Shown piece by piece: positions 9,419 to 17,865 of a stretch of DNA of 64,000 nucleotides. How positions within the stretch are numbered: the stretch's first letter is position 1; each line of letters starts with the position of its first letter. The stretch lies in assembly GCF_015594845.1 (NCBI RefSeq), contig NZ_JADNRK010000004.1, forward strand, positions 114,450 to 178,449, read 5' to 3'. The translations under genes and the position numbers were made by a program. Origin of the DNA: Alkalibacter mobilis (lineage in GTDB: Bacteria > Bacillota > Clostridia > Eubacteriales > Alkalibacteraceae). The notes under the pieces were generated by a model that was not told the origin of the DNA, did not search any database, and saw only the letters and a list, made by a program, of their open reading frames with translations.

Positions 9419-9817
9419 TTAATTTTCGTTTTTGATCCGCTTTATCAAATCTTCCACTTTTTCCTTTATTAAATCTCTGGTTACCCTGTAATCTTCCACC
9501 GGCCCGCCCGATGGATCCTCAAGTCCCCAGTCTTCCCTATGCTCACACGGAAGATAAGGACACTCTACATTGCATCCCATGGTTATGAGATAGTCAACTT
9601 CTTTCGGAATTTCATCCATAAGCTTGGGTCGGTGACCGCTCATGTCCACACCTGCTTCTTCCATAACCTGTCTTGCTAACGGCTTAACCTCCGGATATTT
9701 TTCTGTGCCGGCAGAATAAGCCTCTATCACCTCAGAACCCAAATGCCTGGCCCAACCTTCTGCCATTTGAGATCTGCAGGAATTATGCACACATACAAAA
9801 GCTACTGTTTTTTTCAT
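9419..9817 (-). CDS. arsC: Arsenate reductase, low-molecular-weight phosphatase type (thioredoxin-coupled)
   Basis: A 132-aa protein starting MKKTVAFVCVHNSCRSQMAE. This is the CX5R phosphatase loop with the nucleophilic cysteine of thioredoxin-linked ArsC. Further cysteines lie near residue 80-90 (MGCNVECPYLPCEH), matching the redox relay of the family, and DWGLEDPSGG is the acid-loop motif. It reduces arsenate to arsenite in the cytoplasm. No ArsR or arsenite pump is adjacent, which is unusual for an ars locus; the gene seems to be alone with its own promoter. Confidence 0.88.
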   Translation of the reverse strand: MKKTVAFVCVHNSCRSQMAEGWARHLGSEVIEAYSAGTEKYPEVKPLARQVMEEAGVDMSGHRPKLMDEIPKEVDYLITMGCNVECPYLPCEHREDWGLEDPSGGPVEDYRVTRDLIKEKVEDLIKRIKNEN

Positions 9818-9953
9818 TTATATCGCCTCACTTAATTTAAAATTCCAGCTGCAACTGCTCTTGTCTGCATCCTTACGAACCCATGAATTCGTAATTTCGA
9901 TGACATTCATCCAAAATTTCATAAGATGCAAAAATGCAGGATATGTAAAGGGG

Positions 9954-9982
9954 ATATTACAGGATGTATCGCTCATTGTCAA
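9954..9982 (-). promoter_or_regulatory. Probable promoter of arsC
   Basis: On the minus strand, TTGACA (9982-9977) and TAATAT (9959-9954) are 17 bp apart. This would give a leader of about 130 nt before the arsC ATG. The -10 is only a partial match. Confidence 0.45.
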
Positions 9983-10052
9983 TAATGCAAACTGATTTTT
10001 GAATAGTTTTAACATAATATTAACACACACCTAAACTTTTTAATTAAAAAAA

Positions 10053-10069
10053 GAACCCCGACGGGGTTC
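10053..10069 (-). terminator. Terminator of the peptide/nickel ABC operon
   Basis: GAACCCC (10053-10059) and GGGGTTC (10063-10069) form a 7-bp stem with a 3-nt loop. On the minus strand it is followed by seven T, right after the last gene of the operon. Confidence 0.85.
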
Positions 10070-10081
10070 AGTTATACAAGT

Positions 10082-10864
10082 TCAATATCTGCCTGCAGAA
10101 ACCAACTTTTGGGTATATTCAAATTTCGGATCATTGATTATTTTCTCCGGAGTCCCGGTTTCGAGTATCTTTCCTTCATACATCACCGCCATTCGGTGGG
10201 CAAAACAATTTACAAGGGGCAAATCGTGGGAGATGAATAGAAATCCAATATCCAGATCTTGGCGCAGCCTTTCGAGCAACTCCATGATTTGAGCTTGGAC
10301 CGATACATCAAGTGCGCTGGTGGCCTCATCGCACACCAATATTTTAGGATTGGTGGATATGGCTCTTGCTATTGCCGCTCTTTGGCACTGCCCTCCACTA
10401 AGCTGTCCGGGGATCCTATTTGCATGCTCCGGAGATAACCCCACCTTGTCCAATAATTCTATGGTCTTTTCTCTTTTCATTTCTCTGCTCATCTTGTAGT
10501 GATTATCCAAAAATTCTCCGATGGAATCACCAATTTTCATTCTGCCGTCAAATGATGAATACGCATCCTGAAAAACCATCTGTATGTTCGATAACATCGC
10601 CTTGCTTTTCTTATTCTTGATGTCATTGATATTTTTTCCATCCATAATGATTTTTCCGGTGTCTGGCTTGATCATGCCTGTGATCAACCTTGCCAAAGTA
10701 CTCTTTCCTGATCCGCTCTCTCCTACAAGTCCCAGGACTTCACCTGCCGCCACGCTTAGATTTACACCATCTACCGCCGGAATCTTTGCGTATTTTTTAG
10801 TGAAGGATTTAGAAACGTTCTCTACAGTTAAAATTGGATTTTTCATTTGTTCATTTGTTGACAT
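10082..10864 (-). CDS. Oligopeptide/nickel-type ABC transporter ATP-binding protein (DppF/OppF class)
   Basis: A 260-aa ATPase with Walker A GLVGESGSGKSTLARL, signature LSGGQCQRAAIARA and Walker B ILVCDEATSALD. Most of the length is one nucleotide-binding domain, with a C-terminal MAVMYEGKILETG segment typical of the DppF/OppF class. It is the last gene of the operon and overlaps the previous ATPase gene by 14 nt. Together the two ATPases power the permease pair encoded upstream. The ATG follows GAGGAAATAA. Confidence 0.9.
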   Translation of the reverse strand: MSTNEQMKNPILTVENVSKSFTKKYAKIPAVDGVNLSVAAGEVLGLVGESGSGKSTLARLITGMIKPDTGKIIMDGKNINDIKNKKSKAMLSNIQMVFQDAYSSFDGRMKIGDSIGEFLDNHYKMSREMKREKTIELLDKVGLSPEHANRIPGQLSGGQCQRAAIARAISTNPKILVCDEATSALDVSVQAQIMELLERLRQDLDIGFLFISHDLPLVNCFAHRMAVMYEGKILETGTPEKIINDPKFEYTQKLVSAGRY

Positions 10865-11819
10865 TTATTTCCTCTACTCTCATGCATCTACAATAATGAT
10901 CCTCCTGATTTTTGCGCAAGATCTGTTTTTCTTTAAAACATCGTTCACTTGCATAGGTGCACCTTGGAGCAAATCGGCACCCTTCAACCGGTCTTTTCAC
11001 ATCATCGTTTTTTAATGGTATCGATTTGATTTTTTTATTTTTATAAGTAGGTACTGAATCCATAAGTCCAATTGTATATGGATGAAGGGGATCCTTCAAT
11101 ATTTTGTTCGCATCTCCGATTTCAACTATTTCTCCGTCATAAACGACCCCGACTCTGTCTGCCGCTTTGGCAACCACTCCCATATTATGGGTAACTATGA
11201 CAATGGCTGTCCCCAGTACATCCCTCAATCTTAAAAATTCATCTATAACTTGATCCTGGATCGTCAGATCCAATGCACTGGTAGGTTCGTCAGCCAGCAA
11301 TAGATCCGGCTCCAAAACCATGGAAAGTGCAATGGCGACCCTTTGGTTCATTCCACCGCTTAGCTCAAAAGGGTAACTGTCCAGAATTCGCTTTCCGTCT
11401 TTCAAATCCAGTTTCTCAAATATGCTCAGTGCTCTGCTGCAGGCATCAATTTTGGATGTTTTTTCGTGGCTTCTTACAGTTTCGATAAAATGTTTTCGGA
11501 TTTTTCTTGTAGGATTTAAAAATCCTGCAGGATTTTGAAACACCGTGGCAATCTCGTTGCCTCTGATCGACCGTAGTTTATCCTTTTGTAAACCAAGTAT
11601 CTCGGTTCCATGAAAAAGAACTTCTCCTTCAGTCACTTTTCCGCCTTCATTCAACAGTCCTGTAACAGCCCTAATAAGAGAACTTTTACCAGAACCGCTC
11701 TCACCCACCAGTCCCAATATTTCCCCTTTATAGACTTCGAATGAGATCTGCCTTAATACTTTTTGCCTGTATTCCACACTTAAGTCTTTTACTGCCAAAA
11801 CCTGTTTTTTCGGATTCAT
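10851..11819 (-). CDS. Oligopeptide/nickel-type ABC transporter ATP-binding protein (DppD/OppD class)
   Basis: A 322-aa ATPase with Walker A GLVGESGSGKSSLIRA, signature LSGGMNQRVAIALS and Walker B LLLADEPTSALD. The C-terminal extension has the cysteine cluster CRFAPRCTYASERC, which marks OppD/DppD/NikD-type subunits and is known in relatives to bind an iron-sulfur cluster. The ATG overlaps the stop of the binding-protein gene (ATGA), so the two are translationally coupled. Confidence 0.9.
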   Translation of the reverse strand: MNPKKQVLAVKDLSVEYRQKVLRQISFEVYKGEILGLVGESGSGKSSLIRAVTGLLNEGGKVTEGEVLFHGTEILGLQKDKLRSIRGNEIATVFQNPAGFLNPTRKIRKHFIETVRSHEKTSKIDACSRALSIFEKLDLKDGKRILDSYPFELSGGMNQRVAIALSMVLEPDLLLADEPTSALDLTIQDQVIDEFLRLRDVLGTAIVIVTHNMGVVAKAADRVGVVYDGEIVEIGDANKILKDPLHPYTIGLMDSVPTYKNKKIKSIPLKNDDVKRPVEGCRFAPRCTYASERCFKEKQILRKNQEDHYCRCMRVEEINVNK

Positions 11820-13360
11820 TTTACCAAATCCGTATTTACATTTATTTGGTAATAATCTGTCGGGTGCACTTCCAGACCCTGAACCTCCTTTTTCATGACA
11901 AAAGCCATGTCGAGATGGGCAATGAAAGTATAAGCTTTGTCGTCGATCGCCTTTTGCTGTATTTGAACGGCCAGATCGTATCTTTTCTGGAGATCGAATT
12001 CATTTCTCAGTTCCTCTATCAAACTGTCTACTTCCTGATTACTGTATTTTCCAAAGTTAGATACACCGTCTGTCTTGAATACGTAATCCAGGTATGACAG
12101 CGGATCTCCTGTTGGGGAGGTCACATAGGCATATGCAGCCAAATCAAAATCTCCGGATTTCAACCTGTCGGTCACATCTTCACTGACTTCCACCTTTATT
12201 TCTATTCCCATATCTTTAAGCTGTGACTGAATGGCCTGAGCCAAAATGGGCAGTTCCACCCTGGATGTGTATGTTACCAGGGTAAAAGACAGATCCTTTC
12301 CGTCTTTTTCTCTTATGCCATCATTATTAGAATCCCTATAGCCCGCTTCATCCAAAATCTTAGCGGCTCTATCCACATTGTAATCGGATGCCGTTATTTT
12401 ATCCCCACCAAAAGGCAAACTGGAAGGAAAGGCCCCTATGGCGGGATTTGCAGAACCATTCAAAAGAACTTTGGCATAATTTTCCTTGTCTATGCTCATA
12501 TCTATCACTTCTCTAAGTACAGGATCTTCGAGCAAATCATTGGCAAAATTATAATAAATCATAAATACCCTTGAAGTGCTGGTACTTGACATTTTGTAAT
12601 CCTCATTTTGTTCAAACAGGCTATGACTGGAATAAGGCAGTCCTTGAGTGGCATCCACCTCTCCTGACTGGAGGGCCATAGTCATGGTATCTCCGTCTGT
12701 AATGGGTTTTAATTCGACTTTTTCAAGTTTTGGTTCTCCATCCCAGTAACTTTTATTGGCAACCACCGTGCTGTTGCCTTTAGGCAGAAAACTCTCGATC
12801 ATGTAGGGTCCCGTCCCTATGACGGCAGTATCAAAATCTGTTTTTGCATCAACGTCGATTATGCATGCGAAAGGATCGCAAAGTCCGTTTATAAGCGTGG
12901 GATTTGGAACGTCTGTTTTAATTGTCAACATGTTGCCTTCTGCTGTGATGCTTTCTATTCGAAGGGTCGATGGTGCCCTGTCGTTGATTTCGATCAAGCG
13001 TTCCAGAGATGTTTTGACTTTTTCTGCAGTCATTTCAGCACCATTGTGAAATGAAATCCCCTCCTTTATGACGATCTCCCAAGTATTATCGTCTATCAGT
13101 TCATATCCATCTGCCAGCCAAGGTTGCGGTTTCATGGAATCATCCAGTTTAAAAAGTGTCTCGCCTACCCCGTACCTTAAAGTGAACCATCCTGAATAGC
13201 CATTGGCCGGGTCGATGCTGGCACTGCTTTGAGTGGATGTAAATACCAGCTTGTTTGAATCATTTTCAATTTCGCTTGCTCCCATACCGGTATCTTTTGC
13301 ACAACCTGACAAGACAACAAGTAAAACCACTATTGTTATTGCAGCAAACTTTTTTAACAT
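11816..13360 (-). CDS. ABC transporter substrate-binding lipoprotein, peptide/nickel family 5
   Basis: A 514-aa lipoprotein. The signal is followed by the lipobox LSGC, so the mature protein is anchored at Cys near residue 20. The body is a family 5 solute-binding domain (NGYSGWFTLRYGVGETLFKL, then the FDLAAYAYVTSPTGDPL region). Members bind peptides, nickel chelates or other metallophores; the sequence alone does not decide. The ATG at 13360 lies 8 nt after GAGAGG; an in-frame GTG three codons earlier is part of the ribosome site. The linked methyltransferase gene hints at a modified or chelated substrate. Confidence 0.88.
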   Translation of the reverse strand: MLKKFAAITIVVLLVVLSGCAKDTGMGASEIENDSNKLVFTSTQSSASIDPANGYSGWFTLRYGVGETLFKLDDSMKPQPWLADGYELIDDNTWEIVIKEGISFHNGAEMTAEKVKTSLERLIEINDRAPSTLRIESITAEGNMLTIKTDVPNPTLINGLCDPFACIIDVDAKTDFDTAVIGTGPYMIESFLPKGNSTVVANKSYWDGEPKLEKVELKPITDGDTMTMALQSGEVDATQGLPYSSHSLFEQNEDYKMSSTSTSRVFMIYYNFANDLLEDPVLREVIDMSIDKENYAKVLLNGSANPAIGAFPSSLPFGGDKITASDYNVDRAAKILDEAGYRDSNNDGIREKDGKDLSFTLVTYTSRVELPILAQAIQSQLKDMGIEIKVEVSEDVTDRLKSGDFDLAAYAYVTSPTGDPLSYLDYVFKTDGVSNFGKYSNQEVDSLIEELRNEFDLQKRYDLAVQIQQKAIDDKAYTFIAHLDMAFVMKKEVQGLEVHPTDYYQINVNTDLVK

Positions 13361-13378
13361 TTTATGCACCTCTCAATT

Positions 13379-14209
13379 TTAGTTGACATAATTTTTTTTA
13401 GGATCGAACATGTCTCTTAAGCTGTCTCCGAACAGATTGAAGATCACGATCGATGCAAAAATCGACAAACCGGGGTAAAGCGTGAGCCAGGGAGCATTCT
13501 GAAGCATGCTTCGCCCTTCGTTCAGCATGGATCCCCATTCGGGAGCCGGCGGTTGAGCACCAAGCCCCAGAAAGCTCAATCCAGCAAGCTGCATCATCAT
13601 GACACCTATATCCATTGAAGCGATAACTACCATGGGACCCATGGCATTTGGGATCACGTGCTTGAAAATGATCTTTAAATCACTGCTTCCCCCAAGTTTT
13701 GAAGCATGAATGAAATTCTGTTCCTTGATGGACAGAACGAGGCTTCTTGACAACCTTGCATATTTTGTCCAACTTATCAATGCCAGTGCCAAAACTGCAT
13801 TTTTTAATCCGCCACCCAACACTCCGGCAACAGCGATGGCCAGCACCAATCCCGGAAAAGCCAGAAGCACATCAACAATCCTCATCAAGAGCGTGTCCAG
13901 TGATCCACCAATGTATCCACCGATGACACCAACAAATGTTCCAAATACAAATATTATACCGGTTAAAACAATTGCGCTAAAAATAGTTGCGGATGCTCCA
14001 CTGACGACTCTTGAAAATACGCACCTCCCCAATTGATCTGTTCCAAAAGGATACTCTCCCCCTGGACTCATCAAGGCTTTTGACAGATCCACCTGACTTG
14101 GATCATTTGGTAGAAAAAACGGGGCAACCAGACTTGCAATGCAAAGTGCTGCCGTCAAAAATAAAAATACCAACATTCGCATCCTTGCAGTATTCTTTTT
14201 TTTGTCCAA
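13379..14209 (-). CDS. ABC transporter permease (DppC/NikC class)
   Basis: A 276-aa inner-membrane permease with an N-terminal hydrophobic segment and the BPD_transp_1 domain, including the EAA-type loop HASKLGGSSDLKIIFKHVIP and the family end GDSLRDMFDPK. The TTG start follows the stop of the upstream permease directly and lies 8 nt after GGAGG. It pairs with the NikB-class permease. Confidence 0.9.
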   Translation of the reverse strand: MDKKKNTARMRMLVFLFLTAALCIASLVAPFFLPNDPSQVDLSKALMSPGGEYPFGTDQLGRCVFSRVVSGASATIFSAIVLTGIIFVFGTFVGVIGGYIGGSLDTLLMRIVDVLLAFPGLVLAIAVAGVLGGGLKNAVLALALISWTKYARLSRSLVLSIKEQNFIHASKLGGSSDLKIIFKHVIPNAMGPMVVIASMDIGVMMMQLAGLSFLGLGAQPPAPEWGSMLNEGRSMLQNAPWLTLYPGLSIFASIVIFNLFGDSLRDMFDPKKNYVN

Positions 14210-15151
14210 TCAAGCTACCTCCTTGTCGATCCTGATGCGCGGATCTATAAGTCTGTAAGAAATGTCTGTAAGCAAATTTATTATTACAAAAATCACAGCC
14301 ATCCAAACAACATAACCCTGGATCACGGGATAATCCCTGTATCCGATTGCATCTATCACCAATTTTCCCAGACCCGGCCATACAAAAATATTTTCTACAA
14401 TAGCCGTTCCGCCCAATAAAGATCCCATGGACAAGCCGATCATTGTAACAATTGAAAGCATCGAATTCTTGAAAGCGTTAGACAATAAAATGGTTCTTTC
14501 TTTGACCCCCCTGGATCTGGCACCCATGATATAATCCTTCTCCATCTCGTCCAGCATAACAGCTCTGACTTGCCTTATATACTTTCCTGTCATTGCTCCA
14601 GCCAACGTCAATGAAGGCATTATGAGTCCTTTAAAGCCATAGTCGCCAATTACGGGAAGCCATCCAAGCTTGATCGAAAAGAAGTAGATCATGATTATGG
14701 AGAGTAAAAATCCGGGAACCGCCATTCCGATAAAACCAGCGATCCTTATTATATAATCGCTGGTTTTGCCTTGACGAACAGCCGCCAAAACCCCCATGGG
14801 TATGGACACCAAAACCGTTAAAGCAATCGAGCTTATGGTCAATAGTATAGTGTAGGGCAAATGTAGAGCCAGTTCCGTAACGACCGGGCGACCTGTCATG
14901 TATGAAGTTCCCATCTCCCCTGTGAAAACGCCTTTTAACCAGTTTAAATACTGAATGTGAAAAGGATCGTCGAGTCCCATTTTTGCCCTGGTGTATTCGA
15001 GAACTTCCTGGGACACGGGTGTTCCCTGGGCCATCAACAACCTCTCTGCAGGATCTCCCGGCGAAATATGCATCAACAAAAAAGTCACCAATGTTATGGC
15101 CAGCATTATGGGTATCAAATGCACGAATCTTTTTAAGATATAGGATATCAT
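14210..15151 (-). CDS. ABC transporter permease (DppB/NikB class)
   Basis: A 313-aa permease beginning MISYILKRFVHLIPIMLAIT, the standard DppB/NikB N-terminus, followed by ISPGDPAE and the EAA loop YIMGARSRGVKERTILLSNA. The ATG overlaps the methyltransferase stop (ATGA), so translation is coupled. It forms the channel together with the next permease. Confidence 0.9.
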   Translation of the reverse strand: MISYILKRFVHLIPIMLAITLVTFLLMHISPGDPAERLLMAQGTPVSQEVLEYTRAKMGLDDPFHIQYLNWLKGVFTGEMGTSYMTGRPVVTELALHLPYTILLTISSIALTVLVSIPMGVLAAVRQGKTSDYIIRIAGFIGMAVPGFLLSIIMIYFFSIKLGWLPVIGDYGFKGLIMPSLTLAGAMTGKYIRQVRAVMLDEMEKDYIMGARSRGVKERTILLSNAFKNSMLSIVTMIGLSMGSLLGGTAIVENIFVWPGLGKLVIDAIGYRDYPVIQGYVVWMAVIFVIINLLTDISYRLIDPRIRIDKEVA

Positions 15152-15924
15152 GACTTTTCAGCACACACCATGAACATTGGGCTGGCAGAATATTTGATTC
15201 TTTCAATTTTTTCCCAGACACGACTTCCCACGTCATTGTCTACTTTTAATAATTTCAATCCACTTTTTTCAATGGCATTTATGTCCCACTCAGGCCTGTT
15301 CAGCTTTGATAAGGGAAGTTTGAAAGCCAATTCTTCCATTTTATGACCAATTTTTGATTCTGGTGCGGGTTCAGTCAAATACTTTTCCGCTTCCATTTGA
15401 GACTTGATATGCAGCTCCTTCAATTCTTCATCAAACAAATGAAGATACCAATTGGCGTCATAGTATAAAAGTCTTCCATCCTCAGTCAGAACTCTTCCCC
15501 ACTCTTCGAGGGCCTTTTGGGGTTGCTCCAAATTCCACAATACGTTTCTGGAAACAACAAGGTCAAAGCTTTCATCTGCAAACGGCAATTCCTGGGCATT
15601 TGCAATTTCAAAGGTCACCTCAACACCATAAGCTTCCGCATTTCTTTTGGCTTTTTCGATCATGCCCTTGGTGCAATCCACCGCCGTCACACAGTGACCT
15701 TCCATGGCAAGATTTATGGCGAAGAATCCGGGACCCGTTCCGACATCTAAAATCTTTAGAGTTTCCTTTTGGGGAGCATTTTCAATAATTATGTTTTTCC
15801 ATGCATCTTTTTTGAATGAATGCAGCTCTGCTATGTTCTGTCTTGAGTAACTTTCGGATCTGACTTCCCAATACTTTTTAACATCTTCCATAATCTTTAA
15901 TCTGTTGTTTGTGGCTTTTGTCAT
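15148..15924 (-). CDS. Class I SAM-dependent methyltransferase leading the ABC operon
   Basis: A 258-aa protein with a Rossmann methyltransferase domain: motif I ILDVGTGPGFFAINLA near residue 60, then VTAVDCTKGMIEKAKR, ANAQELPFADESFDLVVSRN and LLYYDANWYLHLFDEE. The substrate is unknown. Being the first gene of an operon with a complete peptide/nickel-type importer suggests that it acts on the imported compound, or on a ligand that helps import. It is preceded by a long leader with a terminator hairpin (15925-16092). The ATG follows GGAGAG. It is not a close match to the nicotianamine-like synthases of staphylopine systems. Confidence 0.82.
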   Translation of the reverse strand: MTKATNNRLKIMEDVKKYWEVRSESYSRQNIAELHSFKKDAWKNIIIENAPQKETLKILDVGTGPGFFAINLAMEGHCVTAVDCTKGMIEKAKRNAEAYGVEVTFEIANAQELPFADESFDLVVSRNVLWNLEQPQKALEEWGRVLTEDGRLLYYDANWYLHLFDEELKELHIKSQMEAEKYLTEPAPESKIGHKMEELAFKLPLSKLNRPEWDINAIEKSGLKLLKVDNDVGSRVWEKIERIKYSASPMFMVCAEKS

Positions 15925-16092
15925 TTGCGCACTCTCCTTTGATATTACATTGATACGAGATTAAAAAAACAAAACAAAAAAAGGCCTGCCTCGTAAGCAA
16001 ACCTTCATAGTTTTATTTTGATTATATATTTTTTAATCTCGAAATCTAAACACGTGCCTTAGCTTGGAAACCTTCCTGGTTCCTTGATCATT
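15925..16092 (-). promoter_or_regulatory. Candidate structured leader RNA (riboswitch or attenuator) of the methyltransferase/ABC operon
   Basis: About 168 nt of leader lie between the predicted start site and the first gene. It contains an imperfect hairpin (GGAACC with GGTTTCC), a CTAA/TTAG stem, and a terminator hairpin at 15981-16005. A further stretch pairs CGAGATTAAAAAA, before the terminator, with TTTTTTTAATCTCG after it. This arrangement is typical of transcription-attenuating riboswitches. I could not match it to the SAM, cobalamin, T-box, guanidine or NiCo consensus that I remember. Confidence 0.55.
15981..16005 (-). terminator. Intrinsic terminator in the leader (attenuator)
   Basis: On the minus strand AAGGTTTGC pairs with GCAGGCCTT over 9 bp (two G-U) with a 7-nt loop, followed by a T run. 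It lies upstream of the methyltransferase ATG, so it would stop transcription before the operon. Confidence 0.72.
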
Positions 16093-16098
16093 AAGTCA

Positions 16099-16127
16099 AT
16101 TATAATATCCTGAATAGACTTTGTCAA
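16099..16127 (-). promoter_or_regulatory. Sigma-A promoter of the methyltransferase/ABC operon
   Basis: TTGACA (16127-16122) and TATAAT (16104-16099), both perfect hexamers on the minus strand, are separated by exactly 17 bp. Confidence 0.85.
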
Positions 16128-16228
16128 TTTTTTTACATTCTTTTTGCCCTCTTTAAAATCAAATCCACTTTTTTTCTGTATTTAAGTGGCATCCTGATAT
16201 ATACTGGTATTTGATTGGAGGTTTTACC

Positions 16229-16807
16229 ATGACTTTACGAAAATGCTCCTGGTGTCTGGGCAACGATCTGTATGAAAAATATCACGACTTTGAGTGGGGA
16301 GCTCCCGTCCATGATGATTTGACGCATTTTGAATTTTTAGTGCTGGAATCGGCCCAGGCCGGCCTTAGTTGGCTAACCATCTTAAAAAAGCGCGAAAACT
16401 ATCGAAAAGCATACGACAACTTTGATTATAAAAAGATAGCATGCTATGGTTCGGATAAAATCGAAAAACTTATGAACGATCCCGGCATAATCCGAAACAG
16501 AAGAAAAATCGAGGCTTCCGTCACCAACGCTGTATCATTTATCAAAATCCAAAATGAATTTGGCTCTTTTGATTCCTACATGCGGTCTTTTACGGGCGAT
16601 AGTCAAATCGTCAACAAATGGGATACCGAAAATGATATTCCGGCCTTCACCGAATTGTCAAAATCCATCAGCTTAGATCTAAAAAAGAGGGGTTTCAAGT
16701 TTCTAGGACCTACTATAGTGTATTCTCACATGCAAGCCACAGGATTTGTCAACGATCATGTGACCTCCTGTTTCCGGTACAAGGAGATTTTAGAATTGAA
16801 GAAATAG
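16229..16807 (+). CDS. tag: DNA-3-methyladenine glycosylase I
   Basis: A 192-aa protein. CSWCLGNDLYEKYHDFEWG near the N-terminus, ESAQAGLSWLTILKKRENYR and GPTIVYSHMQATGFVNDH are Tag signatures; the cysteine and histidine zinc ligands of the family are present (CSWC, H...C near the end). It removes 3-methyladenine from alkylated DNA. The ATG at 16229 lies 7 nt after GGAGG and replaces the longer TTG frame. It is a single gene convergent with the N-acetyltransferase gene. Confidence 0.93.
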   Translation: MTLRKCSWCLGNDLYEKYHDFEWGAPVHDDLTHFEFLVLESAQAGLSWLTILKKRENYRKAYDNFDYKKIACYGSDKIEKLMNDPGIIRNRRKIEASVTNAVSFIKIQNEFGSFDSYMRSFTGDSQIVNKWDTENDIPAFTELSKSISLDLKKRGFKFLGPTIVYSHMQATGFVNDHVTSCFRYKEILELKK

Positions 16808-16818
16808 ATCCCACCGCA

Positions 16819-16853
16819 AAAACCCGCCAAAGCAATAAGCCTTGGCGGGTTTT
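16819..16853. terminator. Bidirectional terminator between tag and the N-acetyltransferase gene
   Basis: AAAACCCGCCAA (16819-16830) and TTGGCGGGTTTT (16842-16853) form a perfect 12-bp stem with A/T flanks. Confidence 0.9.
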
Positions 16854-16856
16854 CTA

Positions 16857-17657
16857 CTACCTTGATGAAGCATCTTCCAGGTACTTGTCTTCCAAGCTTA
16901 ACCCAAAGTGCTTGTACAGTACTTCATTGATCTCAAAATCACTTTGCATTACCTTTTCGGTAACTAGGCCGTTTGCCACGATCTTGAGGTTATTGTCAAA
17001 GATCGAGATCCTTCCCTTTTCTGTCGCTTTGGTGCACATGATGACCTGTGTAAATATGGAGTCGGGGTGTGTTGAAGTGAAGTAGTTGGGTATTTCATAG
17101 TCCATCTGCGAATTTTCCTCCATGTTGAAGGCATACACATTTTCATATTTCCCGTCTATTTTGAACTGTAAAAGATAACCGAATTCAGGATGCTTTGAAA
17201 TCATATAGTGCCTCATAAACTGCTCCTGCTCCATATCTTCCTCTAACAAAACGGGTGCCACTGGTCCGTTTCCTCCGAATCCTACATCCACCAACCATTC
17301 TTTTCCGTCTGCTTCAGCAACCAACACATGGTGAGTTTTAGGTGAAAATCCGAATCCGGGCCTATATACTCTGGCAAATAGATTTTTGACTTTAAATCCT
17401 ATCTCTTTCAGTATGTGATAAAACAAACCGTTCATTTCAAAACAGTAACCGCCTCTTTCATTAAGAACGATTTTGTCAAAAAGCTTCTCGACATCCAATG
17501 ATATTTTCTTTCCCCTCAACTGATCCAGATTTTCAAAAGGTATATTCATAACGTGTCCTACGTGCAATTTTTTCAATGTATCAGCCGATGTATCCAAATC
17601 TCCTGTAAAATTGATTCTTTTTAAATATGATCCAAGATCAAATTTGCTGTTTTCCAT
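16857..17657 (-). CDS. Arylamine N-acetyltransferase
   Basis: A 266-aa protein with the full NAT catalytic triad: Cys in NERGGYCFEMN (about residue 70), His in KTHHVLVAEA and Asp in WLVDVGFGGNGP. It moves acetyl groups from acetyl-CoA to arylamines or related amines in the cytoplasm. The ATG at 17657 lies 5 nt after GGAGG; the in-frame ATG four codons upstream overlaps that ribosome site and is rejected. It is monocistronic. Confidence 0.92.
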   Translation of the reverse strand: MENSKFDLGSYLKRINFTGDLDTSADTLKKLHVGHVMNIPFENLDQLRGKKISLDVEKLFDKIVLNERGGYCFEMNGLFYHILKEIGFKVKNLFARVYRPGFGFSPKTHHVLVAEADGKEWLVDVGFGGNGPVAPVLLEEDMEQEQFMRHYMISKHPEFGYLLQFKIDGKYENVYAFNMEENSQMDYEIPNYFTSTHPDSIFTQVIMCTKATEKGRISIFDNNLKIVANGLVTEKVMQSDFEINEVLYKHFGLSLEDKYLEDASSR

Positions 17658-17826
17658 ATAAACCTCCATGATTTACAATTCATTTTTTGTGTACATATAA
17701 AATGATAAACCATCTCTTGTAAAATGTAAACGTTTTTTTATTTGCACTCCAAATTCGATTTGCCAACTTGATTTCTGCATAATTTGTTCTTCAATAACTG
17801 ATTAAAATGTGTTATTATGGGAACGA

Positions 17827-17842
17827 ATACCTTTAAGGGTAT
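17827..17842 (+). promoter_or_regulatory. CsoR/CstR-like operator before the second YeeE/YedE pair
   Basis: ATACCTTTAAGGGTAT is a near-palindrome of the same 16-nt shape as operators of CsoR-family repressors (ATACCC...GGGTAT), including the persulfide sensor CstR. A possible -10 (TATTAT, 17813-17818) sits just upstream, so the site would cover the transcription start. The match is by eye and no CsoR-family gene is in the window. Confidence 0.45.
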
Positions 17843-17865
17843 ATTTTTAAAAGGAGGATTCATAC

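Noticed and set aside
9818..10030. A 70-codon reading frame just upstream of arsC on the minus strand
   Set aside because: No ribosome site and no recognisable family. It overlaps the probable arsC promoter and leader, so it is likely chance.
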